Shown in pieces: positions 1 to 8,200 of a stretch of 16,893 nt of DNA. Location of the stretch: assembly GCA_017613475.1 (NCBI GenBank), contig JAGADT010000133.1, positions 1-16,893 on the forward strand. Direction: 5' to 3'. The stretch comes from Desulfovibrionaceae bacterium (GTDB lineage: Bacteria > Desulfobacterota > Desulfovibrionia > Desulfovibrionales > Desulfovibrionaceae). The notes beneath the pieces were generated by a model that was not told where the DNA came from, ran no database searches, and saw only the letters and a list, made by a program, of their open reading frames with translations. The translations under genes were made by a program, and so were the position numbers. Positions within the stretch are counted from its first letter, which is position 1; every line of letters begins with the position of its first letter.

Positions 1-257
1 ATGCTCCCGAGCATGAAATCCGCGTAGTTTTTGAGCATGATGTTGGCTGCGTTCTTGGCCCGGGTGAGTCCGCATTCCACCAGGGCAAAGCCCGGCTGCA
101 TAAACATCACCAGCATGCCGCCCAGAAGCGTCCAGAGGATGCTGCCCTGTTCCTGGGTCAGCGGCGTGTCCGCGGCAAAGGCTGAGGCCGGGGCGCAGAG
201 GAGCGCCGCCATGCCCAATACAAGATGCGTGAGTGCAGTGTTGCCTTTTCTGTTCAT
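1..257 (-). CDS. amt: Ammonium transporter (Amt family), N-terminal part, cut by window edge
   Basis: The product is an Amt/MEP/Rh-family channel that brings ammonium across the inner membrane. Only the first 85 residues are in the window. They begin with a typical signal peptide (basic MNRKG, a hydrophobic stretch, then APASAFA, probably cleaved near residue 28). A first membrane segment follows, with the family signature FMQPGFALVECGLTRAKN and then NAANIMLKNYADF, matching the Amt pattern of an acidic residue in helix 1 followed by R-x-KN and KN-x-x-D. The ATG is preceded by AGGA about 8 nt upstream. Transcription probably starts about 37 nt upstream, from a sigma-54 promoter (separate entry), so the gene should respond to nitrogen limitation. 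A PII gene often follows amt, but that side is outside the window. Identification is firm; the exact subfamily cannot be judged from this fragment. Confidence 0.93.
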   Translation of the reverse strand, partial: MNRKGNTALTHLVLGMAALLCAPASAFAADTPLTQEQGSILWTLLGGMLVMFMQPGFALVECGLTRAKNAANIMLKNYADFMLGS

Positions 258-304
258 AATCCGTTCCTGTGTGTTGAAGGAAAAATACGGGATGGAAGCC
301 CCCT

Positions 305-320
305 TGCAGGATTCGTTCCA
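305..320 (-). promoter_or_regulatory. Sigma-54 (-24/-12) promoter of amt
   Basis: Read on the minus strand the site is TGGAACGAATCCTGCA. It matches 14 of 16 positions of the consensus TGGCACR-N4-TTGCW, with the invariant GG and GC at the required spacing. The mismatches are A for C at position 4 and C for T at position 12. The GC lies about 50 nt from the amt ATG, placing the transcription start near 294 and leaving a short leader that contains the ribosome binding site. Sigma-54 promoters need an enhancer-binding activator; a candidate gene lies at the other end of the window. Confidence 0.8.
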
Positions 321-391
321 TTTGATGCAACACGCTGGAATAAAAGGATAAAAAGGATTGCGCACCCGGTCCTGCCCACGGAAAAACACAC

Positions 392-404
392 AAAACGGTT
401 GATT
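392..404 (-). promoter_or_regulatory. Possible IHF site or activator dyad upstream of amt
   Basis: On the minus strand AATCAACCGTTTT matches 12 of 13 positions of the IHF consensus WATCAA-N4-TTR. The same spot is the core of a perfect 6-bp inverted repeat, ACAAAA (390-395) and TTTTGT (403-408) around a 7-nt centre. It lies about 80 bp upstream of the -24 element, where a bending site or an activator site is expected in sigma-54 promoters. The sequence cannot distinguish the two, and AT-rich DNA yields such matches by chance. Confidence 0.35.
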
Positions 405-534
405 TTGTATCCATCCTCGGGGGTGTTTTCTCCTGGAATCTTTTTAACTATGCGGGAATAAAGGATTTTTCAGAAAAATAAAAAACAACATTTTTGTAGA
501 AGATAATAGGCGCGGCATGGGCTTCAGACAGAAG

Positions 535-563
535 CAGGCCGGATTCCCGGAGGATCCGGCCTG
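535..563 (-). terminator. Strong hairpin after the last cassette gene, probable terminator
   Basis: A perfect 10-bp stem, CAGGCCGGAT (535-544) and ATCCGGCCTG (554-563), closes a 9-nt loop. It starts about 40 nt beyond the stop codon of the upstream gene. The bases after it on the minus strand (CTTCTGTCTG) are only moderately T-rich, so it is not a textbook Rho-independent terminator. A smaller GCTTC/GAAGC hairpin (521-535) follows directly. Position and stem strength favour an operon end that insulates amt. Confidence 0.5.
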
Positions 564-602
564 TTCATCAGTGGTTTGCATGCTTTTCAGGCAGGCTGCC
601 CC

Positions 603-1532
603 TTACGGGATAACCCGGAAGACGACGGTATGGCTGGGCAGTATCTGCGCATGGCGCGCAAAAAAAATCACGCCGTCCGAAGGGGAGCGGATTTCTTCCC
701 GGATTTCGGAGGTATAGGGGTCTATGATCAGGGCGGCCGTCTCATTGCGGCTGATCCTGTCGCCGGGCCCGCGGCGGCGGAGCAGGATGCCCGCCGCCTT
801 GTTGTGGATGGTGACGAGGTTCTTTTCATCCAGTTTCTGGGTCTGGGTGCCCGGCGGCAGGTCGTGTTCACGGAGCATATCCAGCTTTGCCAGGAAGCGC
901 AGGATGCTGTCGACCGCCTCATCCGCGCTCTGCTCGTCAATGGAATCCGTGGCGCGCGTATAGAGCGAGAAGGTATTGGTTTCCCAGACCTGCCAGTTGT
1001 AGTTGAGCGTCGTCGTGTCGTAGGGATGCGGATCCCTGCTGACAAGGTAGGGCAGCCCGAAATCGAGCCCCTTGTCGTTTTTTTGGAGCCCGGTGTCCAT
1101 CACGCGGATATGCGGCGCAAAATCCCCGGGCAGGTAAAGGCTCGTAAGGTGCACTCCCCAATGGTATCCCTTCAGCGCCTCAAAAATCCTTGCGGCCAGC
1201 CGCTGGGTGGTTTCCCCGGCTTCATAGCCCGGGAACATCCGGTTGATATCGGTGTTGTCGAGCGGCCAGAAGCGGTGGCTGACGTTCATCGAGAACTGCC
1301 CCGCGCAGGGCACGACCAGGATGCCGCAGCTTTCGGAAAGGCGCCCCTGGCTTTCGAGGTGTGAAAGCCTGTTCACCAGCCGGGCCGCCGTGTACATCTG
1401 CTGGAACTCGTCGCCGCGGATAGCTCCCATAACCGCCAGGGTTTTCGCATCGGTGCCAAAGTAATAGCCGTAAACGGATATAGGCTGGCGGTACGGCAGC
1501 GCATCAATGGTAAACAGGGTTTCCTTTCTCAT
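603..1532 (-). CDS. AstE/aspartoacylase-like M14 family protein with altered zinc site
   Basis: The 309-residue protein belongs to the succinylglutamate desuccinylase/aspartoacylase branch of zinc carboxypeptidases (M14), which cleave amide bonds of N-acyl amino acids or similar compounds. The zinc signature H-G-D-E reads R39-G-D-E42 here, so the first zinc-binding His is replaced by Arg. E42, N97-R98 (substrate carboxylate binding), His128 and the likely catalytic E184 remain. The last 70 residues resemble the beta-barrel, biotinyl-like C-terminal domain of the family (SPSDGVIFFARH). The start overlaps the preceding stop by 4 bp (ATGA), so the gene is translationally coupled to its intact paralogue. 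It may be an inactive or differently metallated partner subunit. The reading frame is intact, with no sign of decay. The substrate is unknown. Confidence 0.8.
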   Translation of the reverse strand: MRKETLFTIDALPYRQPISVYGYYFGTDAKTLAVMGAIRGDEFQQMYTAARLVNRLSHLESQGRLSESCGILVVPCAGQFSMNVSHRFWPLDNTDINRMFPGYEAGETTQRLAARIFEALKGYHWGVHLTSLYLPGDFAPHIRVMDTGLQKNDKGLDFGLPYLVSRDPHPYDTTTLNYNWQVWETNTFSLYTRATDSIDEQSADEAVDSILRFLAKLDMLREHDLPPGTQTQKLDEKNLVTIHNKAAGILLRRRGPGDRISRNETAALIIDPYTSEIREEIRSPSDGVIFFARHAQILPSHTVVFRVIP

Positions 1533-2461
1533 CCCGCAGAGCCTCCCAGTATTCTTGCGATGAGCGATCCTTCATTGACAACCGGATATTCACGCAGCGT
1601 AAAGACAAGCCCGCTTATGGGGCTCAGCAGCCTTTCCTGTATCCCCCCGCTCATCGGGTCGGCAATCAGCCCTAAAAGCTGGCCCTGCTCCACACGGTCG
1701 GCGTGCCTGACCTGGGGAATGAAAAAGCCCGATTCATTGGCGTTTACAAAGCTCACGCTGCCGTCTGTGCTGACAATCGGGGGCGCAACAGGCGGCGCCG
1801 GCTCCTTCAGCATGCCGAGATGCCGCATGACCGAAAGGATGCCCGTGATGAGCTGGTCGCCATAGCTTTTGGTAATCCTCATGCCCACGCCCATTTCAAC
1901 GACAAGCGTGGGCGTATGCAGCGCATTCAGGCTGTAGGCCAGCGTGCTTTCAAGCACGGTGGCCGCGCTGTGTATCCAGATGAAATCCATGTTGAGGAGC
2001 CTGGCGAGGGGCGTGAGGACATCGGCGCTCTTTTCGTTTATCCGCACCTGCGGAATCTCACGCAGGAAGATGTTGCTGGCGTGGATGTCGATGCACAGGT
2101 CCGCCCCCTGGATGTCACGCATAATGCCGTCGGCAATGTATTCATACATCGTTTCATCCCGGCTGCCCGGGAAGATGCGGTTCATATCGAGGTCAAATCC
2201 GGGCAGCCCGCGGTAAATCGTGCTGATCCCAAGGGGGTTCAGCGCCGGGTATATGTCAACGGTGCCGCAGAGCGCGTTTTTCTTTTTCGCCAGCGTGCGG
2301 GCCAGCTGCCAGGCGACATACTGCCCCTCCAGCTCATCGCCGTGGGTTCCGGTGACGACGGCAAGCCTATGGCTCGCCGCATCCGCCCCCTCGATGCGGT
2401 TTTTCTGTATCATCAGCGTTTCGCCGACAGACAGCTCCGCGGAGATGACTTCCTTGATCAT
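1529..2461 (-). CDS. AstE/aspartoacylase-like M14 zinc amidohydrolase
   Basis: The 310-residue protein is in the same family as the next gene but has the full metal site: H40-G-D-E43 and H127 (in CIDIHAS) bind zinc, N94-R95 bind the substrate carboxylate, and E189 (VVEMGVG) is the likely general base. Known relatives remove succinyl or acetyl groups from amino acids, or cut other amide bonds next to a carboxylate; the actual substrate here is not predictable. The C-terminal domain, from about residue 230, has the biotinyl-like barrel pattern with SPISGLVF. There is no signal peptide, so it should be cytoplasmic. The gene begins 10 bp after the transglutaminase stop, with GAGG about 9 nt ahead of the ATG, and its stop overlaps the start of the paralogue. 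It is the probable hydrolase of the cassette. Confidence 0.83.
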   Translation of the reverse strand: MIKEVISAELSVGETLMIQKNRIEGADAASHRLAVVTGTHGDELEGQYVAWQLARTLAKKKNALCGTVDIYPALNPLGISTIYRGLPGFDLDMNRIFPGSRDETMYEYIADGIMRDIQGADLCIDIHASNIFLREIPQVRINEKSADVLTPLARLLNMDFIWIHSAATVLESTLAYSLNALHTPTLVVEMGVGMRITKSYGDQLITGILSVMRHLGMLKEPAPPVAPPIVSTDGSVSFVNANESGFFIPQVRHADRVEQGQLLGLIADPMSGGIQERLLSPISGLVFTLREYPVVNEGSLIARILGGSAG

Positions 2462-2471
2462 GGTTATCGCC

Positions 2472-3248
2472 TCACTGGTCCGTAACCTTCATGAAAACGG
2501 CCTGCGTCTGCATGGCGCTTCCGGAAAAGACTCCCCGCTCCAGCGGGCAGTCGCTGTAATCCCTCCCGACGCAGAGCTTCAGGTAGCCCTCGCGGGCCGC
2601 GCAGCCGCGCGTCGGGTCAATGCCGTGCCACAGGCCGTCCGCCCAGACTTCCGCCCAGGCGTGGCTTGCGCCCTCCCCTACGGGAAGCCCGCTGACATAG
2701 CGGGCCGGGATGCCCGCCATGCGGCACAGGGCAATGAACACATGCGCGTAGTCCTGGCAGACGCCCTTTGAGAGGGCCAGGGCTTCGCCTGCCGTCGTCG
2801 ATACGGCCGTGCTGCCCGGCGCGTAGGAAAAATGCTCATGGACCCTGGCCGAAAGGCCTGCCGCATATTCCAGCGGGCTGCCGCCCTGGGGGACAGACTC
2901 AAAAAACGCGCGCAGCTCCCCCGTCGGCCGGGTGAGCGGCGAGGGATAGCGGTAAAAGCCCGGCGGGTCTGCCTTGCTGCGCATGGTGTCATCACGGTAC
3001 GCTGTTCCCTGCAGCGTATACCTGAATTCGTCATGCGCGCTTTCGATGCGGCCGGAGCAGTAGCGGTTTCCAAAGGCGTCTTCGCCGATGCCCGTTGCGG
3101 CGCTCCGGGGGAGGATCGACAGCGTGTACGAGAGTATCCGCTGTTCGGGCGCATCGGCCGGAATGCACCTGAGGAGGAAGTTATGCTCCGTCACGGGTGC
3201 GGAAAAGGCGAGCCGCACGTCAAAATAAAACGAAAGTTCACAGCCCAT
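2472..3248 (-). CDS. Transglutaminase-like cysteine protease
   Basis: The 258-residue protein has a bacterial transglutaminase-like N-terminal beta domain (about residues 5-90) followed by the catalytic core. The Cys-His-Asp triad is visible as C164 (SKGVCQDYAHVF), H196 (GASHAWAEVW) and D211 (HGIDPTRG). Such proteins act as peptidases or amide-exchange enzymes and commonly accompany circularly permuted ATP-grasp and alpha-E proteins, as here. No signal peptide is seen. I chose MGCELSFYF as start: it has AAAGGCGGGG just upstream and lies 13 bp after the alpha-E stop. The longer in-frame extension (to 3371) runs through the alpha-E gene and is Arg-rich and unlike the family. Its role is probably to process a peptide made by the ATP-grasp partner; that is inference from context. 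Confidence 0.87.
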   Translation of the reverse strand: MGCELSFYFDVRLAFSAPVTEHNFLLRCIPADAPEQRILSYTLSILPRSAATGIGEDAFGNRYCSGRIESAHDEFRYTLQGTAYRDDTMRSKADPPGFYRYPSPLTRPTGELRAFFESVPQGGSPLEYAAGLSARVHEHFSYAPGSTAVSTTAGEALALSKGVCQDYAHVFIALCRMAGIPARYVSGLPVGEGASHAWAEVWADGLWHGIDPTRGCAAREGYLKLCVGRDYSDCPLERGVFSGSAMQTQAVFMKVTDQ

Positions 3249-3261
3249 AAAGCCCCGCCTT

Positions 3262-3933
3262 TTACAGCTTGAACAGGTTTTCCACCGCGGCAAGCACAGA
3301 GGCCTTTTCCTCCGGGGGGATGGAAGCCTTAACGGCAAGGAGGAGCCTGAGCGCGTCCGGCGACGGCACAAGCCTTGTCCTGTTCATCCTTTTCATCAGC
3401 TTGCCCACCTCGGGCTGTACCAGGTCCATCCGCCACCCAAGGCGGAGGTACAGGCTCAGGCGCTCAACCCCGGCGCCGCACTTGATGATGTTCCTCACGT
3501 TTTCATCATTGATGCAGTCGTCATAGCTGCCGCGGAAGGCCATGATGCAGTCTATGACGCGCTGCAGGGGAAGCGTCGGCGTCACGCTGTCCTTTCCGCT
3601 TTCAAAGGCGCTGACGGCAAGCTCCAGGTATGCGAGCGTGCGGCTGCCGATGGTTTCCCTGAGCATCATGCCGTTTCCCAGCATCGCGTCGGCGGCTGCC
3701 CGCAGCGACACCGGATTGTCCCCGTCAAAAACATAGCCGTGCATGAATGCTTCCGCATCCGCATAGCTGCAGTCTATGTCCAGCGCCGAACAAAAGCCGG
3801 CATAATCGATGGGGGCGCCGTCAATCATCCTGTCGTACCAGTTCCAGAGGTAGGCAAGCGTGGTGGCGACGCGTTCATAATACCGCCCCAGCCAGAAGAG
3901 CCGTGAGGCCTTGCTTACTGACAGAGTATCCAT
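3262..3933 (-). CDS. Alpha-E domain protein (DUF403/COG2307), short form
   Basis: The 223-residue protein is mostly helical and begins with the family hallmark, a short N-terminal segment followed by SRLFWLGRYYERVATTLAYL. The biochemical role is unknown. The family nearly always occurs beside circularly permuted ATP-grasp proteins and is thought to form part of a peptide-modifying or peptide-making complex with them. Members I know of are usually around 300 residues, so this one looks clearly shorter. The start at 3933 overlaps the end of the ATP-grasp gene by 19 bp and has AAGGA close upstream and GGAGGAGG slightly further away. An upstream in-frame extension to 4017 lies wholly inside the ATP-grasp gene and was rejected. 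Confidence 0.85.
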   Translation of the reverse strand: MDTLSVSKASRLFWLGRYYERVATTLAYLWNWYDRMIDGAPIDYAGFCSALDIDCSYADAEAFMHGYVFDGDNPVSLRAAADAMLGNGMMLRETIGSRTLAYLELAVSAFESGKDSVTPTLPLQRVIDCIMAFRGSYDDCINDENVRNIIKCGAGVERLSLYLRLGWRMDLVQPEVGKLMKRMNRTRLVPSPDALRLLLAVKASIPPEEKASVLAAVENLFKL

Positions 3934-5225
3934 GTGTCCTTGAAACCTCCTCCCTGAGACGAATTGACGACAAAGCTGTCCGGGTCCCTCGAAAAGCGCG
4001 TGAGGCCGCTGGGCCATACCGTAACGTCTTCTCCGGTCAGCACGAAGGCGCGCAGGTCGGCTTTGCGCTCCACGAGGCTGCCGCCTTCGGACACTGGCAT
4101 TTCCTGGAAATCCACGACTTCCTGGGCGATGAAGCGCCGGGGGGCAAGCTGTATCGCCTTTTTCAGCTCCTCCCTTTGCGCCAGGCTCAGGTTTTCGCCG
4201 AAGATGACGCCGTAGCCTCCGGCTTCCGCCACATCCTTGATGACCAGATGGTCCAGGTTGGCCATGACGTACGACATGTCCGCTGCGAAATAGGGAAGGT
4301 AGGTCGGCGCGTTCTTCAGCAGCGCTTCCTCCTGCAGGTAATAGGAGATCATTTTGGGCACAAAGTAATAGATTCCCTTATCGTCGGCGACGCCGTTTCC
4401 CGGGGCGTTGATGACCGCCACATTCCCGGCCATGTAGGCGTCCATGAGGTTCGGGATGCCGATCAGGGATGAGGGCTCAAAGAAAAGCGGGTCGATATAG
4501 TCATCGCTCACGCGGCGGTACAGGGCGCCCACGCGCACCGGATCGCGGTCCGTCCGGTAATAGAGCACCCGGTTCTCCACAAACAGGTCGCCGCTTTCCG
4601 CAAGCACCGCCCCTGACTGCTCTGCGAGGTAGGAATGCTCAAAGTACGCGGCGTTATAGCGCCCGGGCGTGAAGACCACGTTTATCCCGCCGGCATTCAC
4701 ATAATCCATCGTGCGCTTCAGGAGCATCCCGTAATTGCGGTTGTCGGCCACCTTGTTCTTTTGGAAGGTCTCGGGGCTGCAGCGCCTGCACAGCGTCCGC
4801 GCAATAAGCGGGTAGGAAGCGCCGGAAGGGATCCTGAGGTTGTCTTCCAGGATGTACCACTCATTGTCCTTGCCAAGCACCAGGTCGATGCCGGAAATGT
4901 GGCTGTACACCAGTTTCGGCGGCGTCGCCCCTTCGCACTGCGCCAGGTATCCCGGGGAGCGGTAGACAAATTCTTCCGGAACGACGCCGTCCCTGATGAT
5001 GTGCTTTTCGTGGTAAATGTCATGGATGAACGCATTCAGCGCCCTCACACGCTGTACCAGCCCGGCCTCCAGCGCCTTGAAGTCGCCCTGGCTGATCTGC
5101 CGCGGAATGGGGTCAAAGGGGAACAGGCGCTCATTGAATGCGCCGTCCTTATAGATGCCGAACTTGACTCCGTAGCGCGCGAGCTGTTCGTTGATCTCAT
5201 TGCTGTGGTTCAACAGTTCCTGCAT
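3915..5225 (-). CDS. Circularly permuted ATP-grasp protein (COG2308, DUF404/DUF407 type)
   Basis: The 436-residue protein is a circularly permuted ATP-grasp enzyme, a fold that uses ATP to activate a carboxylate as acyl phosphate and join it to an amine or other nucleophile. Family marks are YILEDNLRIPSG (residues 124-135), VINAPGNGVADDKGIY (271-286) and VPKMISYYL (289-297), with a Lys/Glu-containing stretch VIKDVAEAGGYGV towards the C-terminus. By family context it is a predicted peptide or amide ligase; no substrate is known. It starts 21 bp after the gltB stop. CAGG stands 8 nt before the ATG at 5225, which I prefer over the ATG at 5231 and a GTG at 5234, both of which are too close to that binding site. 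The gene ends inside the next one. Placement behind glutamate synthase hints at a glutamate-linked product, but that is inference. Confidence 0.88.
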   Translation of the reverse strand: MQELLNHSNEINEQLARYGVKFGIYKDGAFNERLFPFDPIPRQISQGDFKALEAGLVQRVRALNAFIHDIYHEKHIIRDGVVPEEFVYRSPGYLAQCEGATPPKLVYSHISGIDLVLGKDNEWYILEDNLRIPSGASYPLIARTLCRRCSPETFQKNKVADNRNYGMLLKRTMDYVNAGGINVVFTPGRYNAAYFEHSYLAEQSGAVLAESGDLFVENRVLYYRTDRDPVRVGALYRRVSDDYIDPLFFEPSSLIGIPNLMDAYMAGNVAVINAPGNGVADDKGIYYFVPKMISYYLQEEALLKNAPTYLPYFAADMSYVMANLDHLVIKDVAEAGGYGVIFGENLSLAQREELKKAIQLAPRRFIAQEVVDFQEMPVSEGGSLVERKADLRAFVLTGEDVTVWPSGLTRFSRDPDSFVVNSSQGGGFKDTWILCQ

Positions 5226-5246
5226 GGTCATCACCTGCCCGAAAAA

Positions 5247-8200
5247 TCAGCGGTTCAGCGTTCTTGGGTACACTTCTTCCGTGGATGAGGTGCTTTCTTC
5301 ATCCCCGTGCAGCGCCTCCACCTGCCTGCGCAGCGTTTCCTTGTAGTCCAGGGGGACAACCTTGACGAAGAGCGGGAGCGAGGCGTCCCAATGCTCCAGG
5401 AGGTGGCTTGCCTTGGCGCTGCCGGTTAAGAGGCGGTGCCTCTCAAGGAGCGCCTGCAGCAGCGCCTTGTCCTGGTCCTGCCACACGGATTCCAGGTCAA
5501 CGCTTTCGGTGTTGCAGCGGTTCTGGAAGCGTTCGTCAGCGTCGAAGATAAAGGCCACGCCGCCGCTCATGCCGGCACCAAAGTTGTAGCCGCAGGCCCC
5601 CAGCACCACCACGATGCCGCCGGTCATGTATTCGCAGCCGTGGTCGCCCACGCCTTCCACAACGGCAGTTGCCCCGGAGTTGCGCACGGCAAAGCGCTCG
5701 CCTGTGCGCCCGCAGCAGTAGAGCTCGCCGGAGGTTGCGCCGTAGAGGGCGACATTGCCGATGGCGGACTGGTTTTCCTGGATGTACTGCGCGCCTTTTC
5801 CGGGGCGGACGGTGATGATGCCGCCGGAAAGCCCCTTGCCCACATAGTCATTGGCCTGGCCGTACATATCGAGCCTGACGCCGGGGGCCAGGAACGCCCC
5901 CAGGCTTTGCCCGGCCTGGCCGGACAGGCGGATGGCAATGCTGTCGCGCGGGAGGCCCTGGGCGCCCTTGGAGCGGATGATCAGCCCGGAAAGGTGCGCG
6001 CCCACGCTGCGGTCCGTATTGTGCACCTGCTCGGAAACAAGGGCGTAGGGCGTAAGCCCGGCGAGGACAGGGGCCGCGGCGTCGGAAATATGCTTTTCCA
6101 GGCCGCTCAGGGCGATTTTTTGGCTGGCAAGGGGGGCGGGGCGGTTCAGGGCCGGGCCTTCCAGCAGGGGGGCAAGCGCAATGCCGGCGCTTTTTTCATG
6201 GCTTTCAGGGAGCTGCTCCAGGCAGTCTGCGCGGCCAACCATTTCGTTCAGCGTGCGGAAGCCAAGCTTAGCCATGTGCCGGCGCAGGTCTTCCGCCACA
6301 AAGCGCAGGTAGGTCTTCACGTTGTCGGCGCTGCCCTTGAAGCGGGCGCAGAGCTCGGGATCCTGCGTGGCAATGCCGGCGGGGCAGGCGCCCTTCATGC
6401 ACTTCCTGCACAGGACGCAGCCCATGCTGACCAAAAGCGCCGTGCCAAAGCCAAAGGTTTCGGCGCCAAGCATCGCGGCCACAGCCACATCCCTGCCGGT
6501 GCGCAGCAGGCCGTCTGTCTGGAGGATGACCTGCTGCCTCAGCCCTGCCGCGCAGAGCGCCTGGTGCGCTTCAGAAAGGCCCAGCTCCCAGGGGTCGCCC
6601 ACATAATGGATGGCGGAGTGCGGGCAGGCGCCCGTGCCGCCGTCATGCCCCGAAATCAGGATGATGTCGGCGCCGGCCTTGGCCACGCCCACGGCAATGG
6701 TGCCCACGCCGTGTTCTGCCACAAGCTTGACGGAAATGCGCACCCGCGGGTGGAAATGGCGCAGGTCGTGGATAAGCTGCGCAAGGTCCTCGATGGAGTA
6801 GATGTCGTGGTGCGGCGGCGGCGAGATGAGCGTGACGCCGGGGATGGTGCCGCGCACCCGGGCGATTTCCGCCGTGACCTTGGAGCCGGGGAGCTGCCCG
6901 CCTTCGCCGGGCTTTGCGCCCTGGGCCGCCTTGATCTGGATTTCATCGGCAAAGGCCAGGTATTCGGCGGTGACTCCGAAGCGCCCGGACGCGATCTGCC
7001 TGATGGCAGAGCGCGGGTTTTCCTCTTTGGAAGGCGCCGTGTTGCGGTCCGGGTTTTCCCCGCCCTCGCCGCAGTTGGAGGCGGCGCCCAGGGCGTTGCA
7101 GGCCATGGCAATGGTCCTGTGGGCCTTGTCGCTGATGGCGCCAAAGGACATGGCCGCGCCGACAAAGCGGGGGAAGATGGCTTCAGCGGGCTCAACCTCA
7201 TCCAGGGGAATGGCCGCCTGCGGCTTGAAGCGCAGCAGGTCGCGCAGCAGGACCGGGGGCCTGCCGCATGGGTCTGCCAGCTCCGCAAATTTCGCCCAGG
7301 CCGCCTCATCGTGCCCGGTGCAGGCCGTGCGCAGGGCCTTGACGGATTCCGGCGTCCAGATATGCCTGGCCGGGACTTTCTTTGGCTCGGCAAAGGCCAG
7401 CTCGTGGCGCCGGCAGGCATCGCGGGCAAGCACGTTCAGGTCCGCGCCGCCGGGCAGGCAGGGGGTGCCGGTAAAATAGCGCTGGGCAACATCGTGTGAA
7501 AGCCCGAGGATATCGAAGGGATGGGAACCAAGGAAGGAGCGCAGGGTGGAGATGCCAAGCCGCGCAAAAGCCTTGAGCAGGCCCTTTTTCAGCGCGGTGA
7601 TGTAGCGGTCCTGGGCCTCCCGGGGGTTGGAGGTGTCAAGGCGCCCTTCCTCTGCCAGCCGGCTGATGGCGTCAAGGGCGGCGTGGGGGTAAATGGCTCC
7701 GGCCCCGTAGCCGATGAGCTGGGCCATGTGCATGACTTCGCAGGGCTCCCCGCTTTCCACAATGAGGCTGCACGCATGGCAGAGCCCCTGCTCCATCAGG
7801 TAGTTGCGCAGGCCGGCAGTCACCAGCAGAATGGGCATGGGCGCCCGCCCGCGCGACATGCCCTTGTCGCTGAGGATGAGGATGGAGGCGCCGTTGCGCA
7901 CGGCCTCCGCCGCTTCGGCAAAGAGCGCTTCCATGGCCCGGCGCAGCTCTTCGCCGGCGGCACTGCCGCTTTCATTTACCTGAGCAGGTGCAGCAGGGCT
8001 GCTGAACGTCGCGTCCAGGGTGTGCGGCCTGAGCGCGGGGTGCTGGCTGGCGCGGATGCGGTTCAGCTCCTCCCCGGTCAGGAAGGGATGGGGCAGGCGC
8101 AGCATGGCGCAGTTCTGGGGCTCAGGCTCCAGCAGGTTGCCTTCCCTTCCCACATGTCCCATCAGCGACATGGAGAGCTGCTCGCGCAGGGGGTCGATGG

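Larger units (their letters stand above)
258..602. other. Intergenic regulatory region between the M14 gene pair and amt
   Basis: No credible gene lies here. Reading leftwards, the stretch holds the end-of-operon hairpin (535-563), an AT-rich block (about 430-510), the IHF-like dyad (390-408), the sigma-54 promoter (305-320) and the amt leader. Its base composition is much richer in A and T than the flanking genes, as expected of a regulated promoter. Confidence 0.75.

Noticed and set aside
335..395. Other GG/GC pairs resembling sigma-54 promoters upstream of amt (around 357-383)
   Set aside because: The spacing is one base off the required distance, and the site at 305-320 is better placed and matches better.
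576..1364. Plus-strand open frame of 262 codons opposite the second M14 gene
   Set aside because: It is a mirror of the conserved minus-strand gene with no recognisable domain.
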